A stretch of 64,000 nucleotides of DNA from contig NZ_JAKIUR010000011.1 in the NCBI RefSeq assembly GCF_021647475.1, positions 5,216 through 69,215 of the forward strand. Reading direction: 5' to 3'. The notes under the pieces were generated by a model. That model worked only from the letters and a program-made list of their open reading frames with translations. It was not told the origin of the DNA and did not search any database. The position numbers and the translations under genes were made by a program. Shown here one piece after another: positions 8,885 through 18,800 of this stretch (positions are counted from its first letter, which is position 1; every line of letters starts with the position of its first letter). The stretch comes from Lutibacter sp. (GTDB lineage: Bacteria; Bacteroidota; Bacteroidia; Flavobacteriales; Flavobacteriaceae).

Positions 8885-9906
8885 TGGTTACTTATAATCC
8901 ACTTAACGCATTATTAATTTTTCTGATAATTATAGTATTGGTATACTTGTTATTTAGACCAAAAAAAGGTTGGTTTTGGATTGTTAAAAACAATTATAAT
9001 ACTAATGAAAAAACAGTTGTTGAAGATATTTTAAAATTACTTTATCATTCTGAAAATGATGGGGAAATAGTTACAAAAAGTGAGCTTACCTCTAAATTAA
9101 ATTTTAAAACAAACCTTATTCAAAATAGTATTGAAAAAATGATTTCTAACCACTTCATTGAGGTTGAAAATGAAAAAATAAAATTAACTAATAATGGAAG
9201 AGCATATGCTTTACGAATTATTAGAGTACATCGGTTATGGGAAAAATTTTTAGCGGAAAAAACTGGTTATGATAAATTAGAATGGCACGAAAGAGCAGAA
9301 CAAAAAGAACACCAGTTAAATACAGAGGAAGCTAATTTATTAGCGGCTCAATTAGGTGAACCTAAATTTGATCCACACGGAGATCCAATTCCTTCACAAT
9401 CAGGGAAAATGGCAATACTTAATGGCGTTCCTTTATCAAGTTTACCCATTTACACTATAGGTAAAATTGTTCATATTGAAGATGAACCTGAAGTAGCTTA
9501 CAAACAAATTTTAGCTGAAAATATTCATATTGGATCTCATATTAAAGTATTGGAAAATAATGCTACTCGTGTTACTTTTTATGCAGAAGGTGAAGAGTTT
9601 AAATTATCGCCAAAAGTAGCCGAAAATTTAACTATTGACGTAATTGAAAAACACCATTTAGATGAAAACAAATTAGTTAGACTTACCAATTTAAAAGAAC
9701 AGGAAACAGCAACTATAATTGGGCTTTCAAAAGAAAGTAGAGGTGAAAGCAGAAGAAGATTATTGGATTTAGGTTTTGTAAAAGGAGCAAAAATAAGTAT
9801 TGATTTGATAAACCCATTAAAAGAACCTACCGCCTATTTAATAAAAGAAACTTCTATTGCACTGCGTAACAACCAAGCATCTAACATTTTAATTAAAAAA
9901 GACTAA
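8884..9906 (+). CDS. Membrane-anchored DtxR-like protein with C-terminal FeoA domain
   Basis: 340 residues in an unusual architecture. One transmembrane helix (residues about 8-25) is followed by a DtxR-like winged helix (about 43-100, with NNGRAYALRIIRVHRLWEKF) and the same metal-domain signature as its neighbour (FDPHGDPIPS). An SH3-like domain and a FeoA domain (about 264-338, SRGESRRRLLDLGFVKGAKI) complete it. It is not a simple repressor, since it is tethered to the membrane beside FeoB. It may have arisen from metal-transporter permease-DtxR fusions and may act as the FeoA partner of the FeoB encoded next. That role is inferred from order and domains. Confidence 0.8.
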   Translation: MVTYNPLNALLIFLIIIVLVYLLFRPKKGWFWIVKNNYNTNEKTVVEDILKLLYHSENDGEIVTKSELTSKLNFKTNLIQNSIEKMISNHFIEVENEKIKLTNNGRAYALRIIRVHRLWEKFLAEKTGYDKLEWHERAEQKEHQLNTEEANLLAAQLGEPKFDPHGDPIPSQSGKMAILNGVPLSSLPIYTIGKIVHIEDEPEVAYKQILAENIHIGSHIKVLENNATRVTFYAEGEEFKLSPKVAENLTIDVIEKHHLDENKLVRLTNLKEQETATIIGLSKESRGESRRRLLDLGFVKGAKISIDLINPLKEPTAYLIKETSIALRNNQASNILIKKD

Positions 9907-9909
9907 AAA

Positions 9910-10674
9910 ATGGATACTAAAGTTAAAAGCGTATGTGAAACTTGCCCCCAATTTAATGCTAGCGGATTAAAAAAGTTAGGAGTAAATACCAATAATTTTG
10001 ATTTTGTTGTGGCGTTAGCCGGAAATCCAAATACAGGAAAAAGCACCGTTTTTAATGCTTTAACGGGTTTAAAACAACATACTGGAAATTGGCCTGGAAA
10101 AACGGTAACCAGAGCTGAAGGTGGTTTTGAATATGACCATCAAAAATTTAAATTAGTAGATTTACCAGGAACCTATTCTTTATTATCTACTTCTGAAGAT
10201 GAAGAAGTTGCCCGTAATTTTATTCTTTTTGGAAAACCAACAGTTACAATTATTGTAGTTGACGCAAGTAGGTTAGAACGAAATCTAAATTTAGTTTTAC
10301 AAATATTAGAAATAACAGAAAACGCTGTTTTGTGTTTAAATTTAATGGATGAAGCAAAACGAAATCATATCGAAATAAATACAAGAGCTTTGGCTCGCGA
10401 CCTAGGAATTCCAGTAGTTCCAACTAGTGCTCGTTTTAAAAAAGGAATTCCTGAATTAATTCAAACTATTAGCGAAATTGCAAATAATAAAATTAAATGT
10501 AAACCACACCGAATTAAAAATATTCCAAAAAACATTGAAAAAGCTGTTACAAAATTGAGCTTAGAAATTGAAAAAGAATATCCAAATATTCCAAATAGTA
10601 GATGGATAGCTTTTAGATTATTAGAAGGAGACACTCAAATAATAAACGCACTTAAAACAGGTGAATTTGTTTAG
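9910..10674 (+). CDS. feoB: FeoB ferrous iron transporter, N-terminal GTPase half
   Basis: 254 residues carrying only the cytoplasmic G-protein part of FeoB. G1 is GNPNTGKS, G2 lies in GNWPGKTVT, G3 is DLPGTYS, G4 is NLMDEAK and G5 is TSARFKKGI. A CETC motif sits at the N-terminus. The frame ends at a TAG (10672-10674) inside the helical GDI-like region, before any membrane segment. The following ORF is in exactly the same frame and continues the FeoB sequence, so this looks like one gene interrupted by a nonsense codon, or a truly split FeoB. It lies three bases after the FeoA-fusion gene. Confidence 0.9.
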   Translation: MDTKVKSVCETCPQFNASGLKKLGVNTNNFDFVVALAGNPNTGKSTVFNALTGLKQHTGNWPGKTVTRAEGGFEYDHQKFKLVDLPGTYSLLSTSEDEEVARNFILFGKPTVTIIVVDASRLERNLNLVLQILEITENAVLCLNLMDEAKRNHIEINTRALARDLGIPVVPTSARFKKGIPELIQTISEIANNKIKCKPHRIKNIPKNIEKAVTKLSLEIEKEYPNIPNSRWIAFRLLEGDTQIINALKTGEFV

Positions 10675-10683
10675 GATAAAACT

Positions 10684-12099
10684 ATGAGAAATAATAATAT
10701 AGAACATATTTTAAAACTTTCTAAAGAGCTTCGCTGGGAAATTGGCGATGATTTTCACGATAGTTTAGCCGAAGGAATTTATGCCGATGCTGCCGATTTG
10801 GTTAGTAATTCCGTAACCAAAGATAATTCAAAATCTAAACTTAGACTCGATACTAAAATTGACAAAATAGTAACTAGTAAAACTTGGGGATTTCCTATTA
10901 TGTTCCTTATTTTAGCTGTTGTTCTTTGGTTAACCATTATAGGCTCTAATTATCCATCATCACTTTTAGCACAAGTATTATTGAATGATTTTCATCCATT
11001 ATTAAAAACTTTTGCCTCTAATATTGGAATGCCTTGGTGGTTAAGTGGCTTTTTAATTGATGGTATTTATTTAGCTGTTGCCTGGGTTATTGCTGTAATG
11101 TTACCACCAATGGCCATCTTTTTCCCGCTGTTTACACTATTAGAAGATTTTGGGTATTTGCCAAGAGTTGCTTTTAATTTAGACTCGTTATTTAAAAAAG
11201 CTGGTGCTCACGGTAAACAAGCTTTAACTATGAGTATGGGATTTGGTTGCAACGCTGCCGGAGTTATTGCTACACGAATTATTGATAGTCCAAGAGAACG
11301 TTTAATTGCAATAATTACTAACAACTTTTCATTGTGTAATGGTCGGTGGCCAACTCAAATAGTAATTGCAACTATTTTTATTGGAGCAGCTGTTCCTAGC
11401 TCATTTTCAGGATTGGCTTCTTTAACTGCTGTAATTGGCATTGCCATATTAGGAATATTTTTTATGTTTTTTTCATCTTGGGCATTATCAAAAACAGTTT
11501 TAAAAGGTGAGGTTTCTACTTTTAATTTAGAATTACCTCCATATCGCCCACCAAGATTTTGGCAAACCATATATACTTCAATAATTGATAGAACTTTAAT
11601 TGTTTTATGGAGAGCTGTTGTTTTTGCCGCTCCAGCAGGAGCTGTAATTTGGTTAGTTTCAAATATTTATATTGGTAATGAAAGTGTTGCCGCTTGGATT
11701 ATAAATTCATTAGATGGATTTGGATTTTTATTAGGGTTAAATGGCGTTATTTTGTTGGCTTATATCGTTGCAATTCCAGCCAATGAAATTGTAATACCAA
11801 CCATATTAATGTTAACGGTTTTAGTTACTGGAATTTCAGGAGGACATGGAGCTGGCGTTATGTTTGAACTAAATTCTGCTAATGCTACAGGTGTTATATT
11901 AAAAGCAGGAGGTTGGACTTTATTAACCGCAGTTAATTTAATGTTATTCAGCTTGTTACACAATCCTTGTAGTACTACAATTTACACTATTTACAAGGAA
12001 ACAAAAAGTCTAAAATGGACTACAGTTGCTACTGTTTTTCCTATTATTTTAGGATTTATAGTAACTTTTTTAGTAGCTCAAATATGGCGTATATTTTAA
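10684..12099 (+). CDS. feoB: FeoB ferrous iron transporter, C-terminal membrane half
   Basis: 471 residues beginning in the GDI helices ([20 protein letters not shown]) and then the transmembrane Gate and core regions. Motifs are [42 protein letters not shown] and the C-terminal [13 protein letters not shown]. It lacks a G domain of its own. Its ATG lies nine bases after the TAG of the N-terminal half and in the same frame, so restart or read-through could both supply it. Together the halves make about 725 residues, the usual length of intact FeoB. Confidence 0.9.
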   Translation: MRNNNIEHILKLSKELRWEIGDDFHDSLAEGIYADAADLVSNSVTKDNSKSKLRLDTKIDKIVTSKTWGFPIMFLILAVVLWLTIIGSNYPSSLLAQVLLNDFHPLLKTFASNIGMPWWLSGFLIDGIYLAVAWVIAVMLPPMAIFFPLFTLLEDFGYLPRVAFNLDSLFKKAGAHGKQALTMSMGFGCNAAGVIATRIIDSPRERLIAIITNNFSLCNGRWPTQIVIATIFIGAAVPSSFSGLASLTAVIGIAILGIFFMFFSSWALSKTVLKGEVSTFNLELPPYRPPRFWQTIYTSIIDRTLIVLWRAVVFAAPAGAVIWLVSNIYIGNESVAAWIINSLDGFGFLLGLNGVILLAYIVAIPANEIVIPTILMLTVLVTGISGGHGAGVMFELNSANATGVILKAGGWTLLTAVNLMLFSLLHNPCSTTIYTIYKETKSLKWTTVATVFPIILGFIVTFLVAQIWRIF

Positions 12100-12188
12100 A
12101 TTTACGTTATCATTCCATTTAGTACAATCAAATATTTTTGTTTAGCATTGTTTGATATTGATTTTATTATTTTCCGTATTAATTAACT

Positions 12189-12196
12189 TATATTTG
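12189..12196 (+). promoter_or_regulatory. -7 promoter box of the methyltransferase operon
   Basis: TATATTTG matches TAnnTTTG, 20 bases before the ATG at 12216. It indicates that the restriction-modification remnant has its own promoter. Confidence 0.55.
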
Positions 12197-12215
12197 TTAA
12201 AACATTATTAAATAA

Positions 12216-12689
12216 ATGGCTTCACAAAAACTATATATAAGTAAAGTTTTACCTCATTTAAAAAATTTCAAAACTTGTGAAATATACAAGTATGAAATTA
12301 AAAAAATAGAACAAAAATTAGCAGAGTCTCTAAATAAAAAAAACATGTATGAGGTTTTGGATATACCCGATTTTAGATATGTAAAAAATTCAAAATTATT
12401 GCCTGAAATAATTAAGTTAGCCGTAAAAAAATTAAAACTAGTTGAAAAAGAAAAACCTATAGAAATAAAAAATACTGACATTATAGAAATTGACAATGCG
12501 GAATATCAATTAGTTACTTTTAGTAGTGGAGAAATCCCAAAAATCAAATTTAAAAATAGAAATCTTATAATTTTTATGTATCAACCAGATTTTAATAAAA
12601 TTTTTTATTGTGGTAAATTGTATTTAGATAAAGTTACTAATGAAGAAAATATTAGTGAATTTATAAATTTTGAAATTTTAGAAATATGA
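12216..12689 (+). CDS. Unknown 157-residue protein coupled to a cytosine methyltransferase
   Basis: I do not recognise this family. It is lysine-rich and soluble, with no signal peptide or transmembrane helix. It has an N-terminal helical part (residues 1-85) and a C-terminal beta-rich part (YQLVTFSSGEIPKIKFKNRN, then FYCGKLYLDKV). Its stop overlaps the methyltransferase ATG as ATGA, so translation is coupled, and both share the promoter at 12189. Its place as first gene of a restriction-modification unit suggests a helper, control or specificity protein of that system, but nothing in the sequence shows this. Very low GC like the next gene hints at joint transfer. Confidence 0.7.
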   Translation: MASQKLYISKVLPHLKNFKTCEIYKYEIKKIEQKLAESLNKKNMYEVLDIPDFRYVKNSKLLPEIIKLAVKKLKLVEKEKPIEIKNTDIIEIDNAEYQLVTFSSGEIPKIKFKNRNLIIFMYQPDFNKIFYCGKLYLDKVTNEENISEFINFEILEI

Positions 12690-13936
12690 TAGATTTTAAT
12701 AATAATACCTTAAAAAACTATTCTTTTATAGACTTATTTGCTGGTATTGGAGGATTTCATTATGCATTAAATTCTTTTGGAGCTAATTGTATTTTTGCTT
12801 CCGAAATTGATAAAAAAGCATCTGAAACGTATTATTTAAATCATAAGTTATTTCCCAAAGGCGATATTACAAAAATTGATGAGACAGATATTCCAAAACA
12901 TGATATTTTGTGTGGTGGTTTTCCTTGTCAAGCATTTTCTATATCTGGTAAACAAAAAGGTTTTGAAGACACAAGAGGTACATTATTTTTTGATATTGCT
13001 AGAATTATAAATTTCCATAAGCCTAAAATTATTTTTTTAGAAAATGTAAAAAATTTTGTAAAACATGATAGTGGAAAAACATTAGATATAGTAGTCAAAA
13101 CCCTAGAAGAATTAAATTACACCATTTTTTATAAGGTTTTAAATACAAGTAAATTTGGTTTGCCACAAAATAGGGAAAGAGTTTATATTGTTGGTTTTAA
13201 TAATAATAACTTTCAAAACATTGACTTTAAATTCCCAAATCCTAATATAATATCTTGTTTAGAAGAAGTATTAGAAAAAGAACCTATAGATGGTAAAATA
13301 ATAAACAGAGAAGACATTTCATTTTATAAGGAAATAAAGTTATTGAGAAATATATTTAGCGAAATAGAACTTCCTAATAAACCCATACAAATAGGTAAAG
13401 TTAATAAAGGTGGACAAGGAGAGAGAATTTATCATCCAAAAGGACACGCAATTACTTTATCTGCTTATGGTGGCGGTGTTGGCTCTAAAACTGGACTTTA
13501 TAAAATCGGTAATATAATAAGAAAATTATCACCAAGGGAATGTGCTAGAATTCAAGGATTCCCTGAAAAATTTATCTTTCCTAAAAGCATTACTGAAGCC
13601 CAAAAACAGTTTGGGAATAGTGTATCAATTAACACTCTGCAATTTATACTAAAGGAAATATCTGAAACAATATTAAAAAATGACAAACAAACAAAAACTA
13701 GGCTCACAAACAGCGAAGAATGGATTCAAAAACGAGAAAGATATAGTCCGAAATTCCTATGCAAAGAAAAGGTGGTGATGGAGGTAGAAAAACTGCACAA
13801 ATGCTTCAATTTAAAATTAATCCAGCTGAATTATTTAATGAATAAAATACTACACTCAACAATAACTAAAAAGAAATTAAGTAAAATAAGCATCGGAAAA
13901 GTACGATTGGTAAATCGTACTTTTCCGATGCTTTAA
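12686..13936 (+). CDS. DNA cytosine-5 methyltransferase, M.HhaI-like
   Basis: 416 residues with all main C5-methyltransferase motifs: I (IDLFAGIGGFHYAL), IV with the catalytic Cys (GGFPCQAFSISGKQKGFEDT), VI (FLENVKNF), VIII (QNRERVYIVGF), IX (LSPRECARIQGFPEKF) and X (FGNSVSINTLQ). The target-recognition part contains GGQGERIYHPKGHAITLSAY, closely like the GCGC enzyme M.HhaI as I recall it, so GCGC-type specificity is plausible. The last about 85 residues are not methyltransferase-like. They are an out-of-frame reading of a damaged endonuclease gene and of a terminator hairpin, so the original stop has been lost. Confidence 0.93.
   Translation: MIDFNNNTLKNYSFIDLFAGIGGFHYALNSFGANCIFASEIDKKASETYYLNHKLFPKGDITKIDETDIPKHDILCGGFPCQAFSISGKQKGFEDTRGTLFFDIARIINFHKPKIIFLENVKNFVKHDSGKTLDIVVKTLEELNYTIFYKVLNTSKFGLPQNRERVYIVGFNNNNFQNIDFKFPNPNIISCLEEVLEKEPIDGKIINREDISFYKEIKLLRNIFSEIELPNKPIQIGKVNKGGQGERIYHPKGHAITLSAYGGGVGSKTGLYKIGNIIRKLSPRECARIQGFPEKFIFPKSITEAQKQFGNSVSINTLQFILKEISETILKNDKQTKTRLTNSEEWIQKRERYSPKFLCKEKVVMEVEKLHKCFNLKLIQLNYLMNKILHSTITKKKLSKISIGKVRLVNRTFPML
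13680..13845 (+). pseudogene. Remnant of a type II restriction endonuclease gene
   Basis: An ATG at 13680, in another frame than the methyltransferase it overlaps, starts MTNKQKLGSQTAKNGFKNEK and stops after 32 codons. From about 13759 the +1-shifted frame reads MQRKGGDGGRKTAQMLQFKI and ends AELFNE at 13845. Both pieces look to me like the two ends of one type II restriction endonuclease whose middle is deleted. The family name is from memory and unverified. The position directly after the methyltransferase, with gene overlap, is where the cognate nuclease would be. Confidence 0.6.
13888..13933. terminator. Bidirectional terminator between methyltransferase and eno
   Basis: A 21-bp perfect stem with a 4-base loop (ggta). 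The arms contain catcggaaaagtacgatt and its complement, flanked by A- and T-rich ends. It serves the leftward eno gene and ends the rightward unit. The methyltransferase frame runs through it and stops just after. Confidence 0.85.
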
Positions 13937-13961
13937 ACTACTATTTTCAAAGTAATTATCG

Positions 13962-15245
13962 TTATTTAGCATTCTTAAATGCATTTATTCCCGCAAAAAC
14001 TGATGTTTTGCCAAGTTCATTTTCAATTCTCATAAGTTGATTAAATTTTTCTATGCGTTCTCCTCGGCAACCACTACCTGTTTTTAAATGTCCTGCGTTA
14101 ATACCTACCGTTAAATCTGAAATAAAGCTATCTATGGTTTCTCCACTTCTATGAGAAACAAAACAATTATATGAATTTTTATATGCAAGTTCTATGGTTT
14201 CTAATGTTTCCGTTACCGTACCTATTTGATTCAGTTTAATAAGAATAGAATTTGCAACACCATTATCAATGCCTTTTTCTAAAATAGATTTATTTGTACA
14301 GAACAAATCATCACCAACAATCTCAGTTTTTTTTCCAAGTACTTCTGTTAAATTTTTCCAACCTTCCCAATCATTTTCAGCTAAACCGTCTTCTAACAAT
14401 ACAATAGGATATTGTTTTATCCAACTTTCCCAAAGTTTTACCATATCATCACTAGAAACTAATTTTTGTGAGCTTTTGAAAAACTTATATTTGCCATTCT
14501 CCCACATTTCACTTGAAGCTGGATCAATACAAATACTAACATCTTTTCCTGGAGCGTATCCTGCTTTATGTATTCCTTCTAAAATCATTTCAACTGCCTG
14601 TTCGTTAGATTTTAAATTGGGGGCAAAACCACCTTCATCACCAACACCTGTACTAAATCCTTTTGATTTTAAAACAGCCTTTAATGAGTGAAAAACTTCC
14701 TCACCCATACGAATAGATTCTTTAAATGATGGAGCATTGTGCGGTGCAATCATAAACTCTTGAAAATCAACCGTATTATCTGCATGCATGCCTCCATTTA
14801 TAACATTCATACAAGGAACAGGTAAAATATGAGCATCGCTTCCTCCCAAATAATGATATAATGGTATGTTTGCACTTATTGCTTGAGCACGAGCATATGC
14901 CATAGAAACTCCTAAAATCGCATTGGCACCAAGTTTTGATTTATTACTGGTTCCATCCATTTCTATCAAAAAATAATCAAGATCTCGTTGGTTGGAAAAA
15001 TATTTTCCCTGAATTTCATTAGCTATAACATTATTTACATTTGCCACTGCTTTTAAAACTCCTTTTCCTCCATAACGTTTCATATCTCCATCTCTTAATT
15101 CGGTGGCTTCACGCTCACCTGTAGAGGCTCCGCTTGGCACCATAGCACGTGATTTTGTTCCGTCTTCTAACGTTAAATTAACTTCAACAGTTGGGTTTCC
15201 TCTTGAATCTAGGATTTCAATTGCTTCAACTTTTTGTATTTTCAT
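13962..15245 (-). CDS. eno: Enolase (phosphopyruvate hydratase)
   Basis: 427 residues catalysing 2-phosphoglycerate to phosphoenolpyruvate. Visible are the N-terminal capping loop ([23 protein letters not shown]), the general acid Glu region ([15 protein letters not shown]), the Mg2+ ligands ([20 protein letters not shown]), the catalytic Lys (LIKLNQIG) and SHRSGET. Full normal length. It is monocistronic, with a strong terminator shared with the convergent methyltransferase unit. Confidence 0.98.
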   Translation of the reverse strand: MKIQKVEAIEILDSRGNPTVEVNLTLEDGTKSRAMVPSGASTGEREATELRDGDMKRYGGKGVLKAVANVNNVIANEIQGKYFSNQRDLDYFLIEMDGTSNKSKLGANAILGVSMAYARAQAISANIPLYHYLGGSDAHILPVPCMNVINGGMHADNTVDFQEFMIAPHNAPSFKESIRMGEEVFHSLKAVLKSKGFSTGVGDEGGFAPNLKSNEQAVEMILEGIHKAGYAPGKDVSICIDPASSEMWENGKYKFFKSSQKLVSSDDMVKLWESWIKQYPIVLLEDGLAENDWEGWKNLTEVLGKKTEIVGDDLFCTNKSILEKGIDNGVANSILIKLNQIGTVTETLETIELAYKNSYNCFVSHRSGETIDSFISDLTVGINAGHLKTGSGCRGERIEKFNQLMRIENELGKTSVFAGINAFKNAK

Positions 15246-15351
15246 AATGTATATTTTTTGAAATTATTATTTTATTAAAGTTAAGTTTTTATATTTAATT
15301 ATTTATGTTAAAAATAAGCTAATTTATTTGGTAACACATGCTCAATTACAG

Positions 15352-15383
15352 AAAACGGCTACTATAAAAATAGCAACCGTTTT
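15352..15383 (-). terminator. Likely terminator of the RND efflux operon
   Basis: An imperfect hairpin with arms aaaacgg...ctat and its complement around an A-rich loop, followed on the minus strand by a run of the right character. It lies in the 215-base gap between the CMD-family gene and eno; nothing else was seen in that gap. Confidence 0.5.
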
Positions 15384-15460
15384 TACACTTCATTTACGCA
15401 AAGTTGCATCAAAATTAGAGCAAACCAAAACCTGTAAATCTATTACTGAGCTATAGCTAA

Positions 15461-15823
15461 TTATATATCTTCAAATAACTGTTCTGCATTACCCAAAATT
15501 CTAGAGGATTCTGCATAACGTACAATTTTATAGGTTTCAATTAATTTTTCTTTGGTAATATTTTGCTTTTTAGCTTTATTAAGCATTGCTTTTATACAAG
15601 TTTTGCTTCCTGTTGCTAAGGCAACTCCTAAATAAATTAGTGTTCTAGTTTCATTTTCTAAAGCACCGTTTTCTGGCATTGCGAACATATTACTTCTAAT
15701 TTGTTCATAAACCATTTCTGGCATTTTTTTACTTGCCAATTTTACCACATTTGGTAATTCTCCATTCATAGATCCTTTCATTTTTGTAAGGATTTGTTCT
15801 ATAGTTGGCTTTTGTGTTTTCAT
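15461..15823 (-). CDS. Carboxymuconolactone decarboxylase (AhpD-like) family protein
   Basis: A 120-residue all-helical protein of the CMD/AhpD fold. The core is ETRTLIYLGVALATGSKTCIKAML. Only the second Cys of the usual CxxC is present, so a peroxidase-type disulfide is doubtful. It starts one base after the RND permease stop, at the end of the efflux operon. It may detoxify a substrate or by-product of the pump; the substrate is unknown. Confidence 0.8.
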   Translation of the reverse strand: MKTQKPTIEQILTKMKGSMNGELPNVVKLASKKMPEMVYEQIRSNMFAMPENGALENETRTLIYLGVALATGSKTCIKAMLNKAKKQNITKEKLIETYKIVRYAESSRILGNAEQLFEDI

Positions 15824-15824
15824 T

Positions 15825-18800
15825 TTATTCTTTTATTTTTTTAACTTTTTCTTTATCAACGGAATAAGCATATATCGGAACATATATTAAAGTTAATAAA
15901 GTACCAATTAATAAACCACCAATAGCAACATCCGCTAACGGACTTAAACGTTCTAACCCCACAGCTTGTTCTAAAGCGATAGGAATCATACCGGCAATGG
16001 TCCCAAAAGCAGTCATCATTACAGGACGGAAACGTACACGTACACTTTCTATGGCACTATCAAATGGACTTTCTCCACTTGCACGGTGATGTTGGTAAAA
16101 ATCTATCAGCAATACGGCATTTTTAATAATAATACCAAATAGGAGTAGAATTCCTAACAAACTTGGCATACAACTTGGTTTGTGGAATAATAACATTCCC
16201 CAAGCAGCTCCAATTAATGATAATGGTAAAACCAAAATCATAATAAATGCCATTCTTACCGATTTATAAATAGCAATTAACACCATTAATAAGATGATAA
16301 TTCCTAATGCAATGGCTTTCATCATTCTATCAAAACTGTCATTTATAGTTTGTATATCTCCTTCTTGAGTTACTACAACACCATCTAAGTTTTTAACTTT
16401 ACTTAAAGCAGCATCTGCATCATCTGTTAAATGTGTAACTGGCCGTTTGTCTCTGTATCCATTAATATCAACACTATACAACATTTTGTCTCGCTCAATT
16501 TTAGCATAAGTTAATTTTTTTGAAATTTTAGCTAAAGATTCTAATGGGATTTCACCAAATTTTGATTGAATTGGTAATAAGCGTAAAGTTTGTTCGTTTT
16601 GACTGAATTTTCCTTTTAAATACAAACGTACATATTGGGTATTCATAGATTGTAAATTTGCATTTAAACCAACCACCTGACCTTTAACCGGAATTTGCAT
16701 GGCAATTTGATAAGGAGTTAAACCATAACTTAACGCTTTATTTTCATTAATATCTAGCACTATTTCACTTACATCTTTATCCCAACTGGTAGAAACAGAA
16801 GTTAAACCTTTAACCGTTGCAATAGCTTCTTTAACTTGATGTGTTTTATCGGTTAAACCATCTACATAAGGAGATTTTAAGCGAACATCTAATGGAGCTT
16901 TTACAGAAGATAAAGCCGTTGCTCCAAAATCAAATACATCATTACGTTTTAAGCCTTCTAATTCAGACAATTTATCTCGTAAAATATCTTCAATTTCCCA
17001 CATAGTTAGATCTCTATGAAAACGATCTACGCAATTAAATGTGATAGTTGCTTCAGAAGGTAAATTTCCTGATCCTAAACTTAATACACCAGGTTCGGTA
17101 CCAAAAGCAACAGAACTCCTATCTGCCCAATCTTGTTTGTTTACCCATGTTAAGAAAGGAGTTAATTTTTTTTCAGCACTATCTACTGTTTCATTCGCAC
17201 TAAATGAAATTTGTGCTTTTATAATACCCGTATCCATTGGTGGCATGGCATCTTTACCAATAGTTGGCATAATGCTTCCCATACTAATTAAAAGTAAAAC
17301 AACTACGCCAAGCGTTAATGCTATTCTTCTTAAAACTTTTCGTTTACCATTAGAAAATTTTATAACATTTACATAAGGTTCAACCAATCTTCCAACTGAA
17401 TTTTTATAAACACGATCAAACCATAATTCTACTTTGTTTTTTTTGAAACCGTTTTTATACAATACTTTTAGTAACTGAGGAATAAAAGTAATCGATATAA
17501 AAAAGGAAATAAAAAGTGCAATAATTAAGGTGAATATTAAGGGTTTAAATATTTTTTCAGGAAAACCACCTATAAACATTAAAGGAAATATAACGGCAAT
17601 AGTTGAAATTGTTCCTGCAAAAACTGGAGCAATAACCTCTTTAGTACCTTTAATAATGGCAGTTTCTAAATCTTCGTGAAGTTCGTTAAGGTGCCGTTCC
17701 ACATTTTCTAAAACTACCACAGCATCATCGGTCAACATTCCCAGAGCTAAAATAATAGCTGTATAAATTACAATATTTAATTCACCACCTGTAAGCCAAA
17801 TAACGGCCATAGTCGCAAAAAATACCATTGGAATAGATAAACCTGCAACAATAATTGCTCTAAAATTTCCTAAGAAAAACATTACTACAATTAATGTAAA
17901 AATAATAGCATCACGCAGCGCATCTAACATATTAGAATTTGCTAATTCAATAAGATCACGTTGTGTATCTGCAATTTCAAAATTAATATTTGGGTATTTA
18001 GCAGCTAGTTTTACCATTTCTGCTCGTGCAGCTTTACTAACATCTAACACACTTCCTCCTGGAGCACGTTGTACTGCTAAAGCAATTGCTTGTTTGGCAT
18101 TACCTATATAACCACTAGTTCGTTTTTTAAAGCCCCATTTTACATCGGCTACATCTTTTAAACTTACATTTGGTAGAATATTAATATTTTTTATTCTCTC
18201 TACTTCATTTTTTTCACCATAAAAAGTGATGGTATAAAAACTATTATCTCCTTTTACAAAACCAATTGGAATGTCTTTGTCTAAAGCTTGAATTGCTTTT
18301 GATATTGTTTCAAAATTTACGTTATAACGTTTTGCTTTAAACGGATCTATCTCAATATTTATAGCACTTTGAAACCCTCCAAAAACTTCAACATTTCCAA
18401 TTTTTTGGTTACTTAATAAATAAGGTTTAATAAAACTATCCGCAATTTTTCGAATTTCAGCATTGCTAATATTATCATTTTTTGGGGATAAAGAGATTAC
18501 ATCTACTGGTAATGTAAAATCACCAACCGTATAAATAGCTGGATTTACATTAGCAGGTAATTTACCTTTAGCTATTGACAGTGCATTGGCTACATCAACT
18601 GCAGCAGCATTTAGATCTTTTTTATAATCGAATTCCGCTTTTACAATTGAAAAGTTAGCTACGTTTACAGAACTAACATTAGTTACCAATCCTAATCTAG
18701 AAATTTCTTGTTCAATAGGTTTTGATACCGTGTTGGCTGCAACTTGTGCAGTTGCGCCTGGTACGCCAGTAATTACAATTACTTGTGGCGGATTTGCATC

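Noticed and set aside
12100..12215. Possible RNA leader between feoB and the methyltransferase unit
   Set aside because: Apart from the -7 box no conserved structure or aptamer core was seen.
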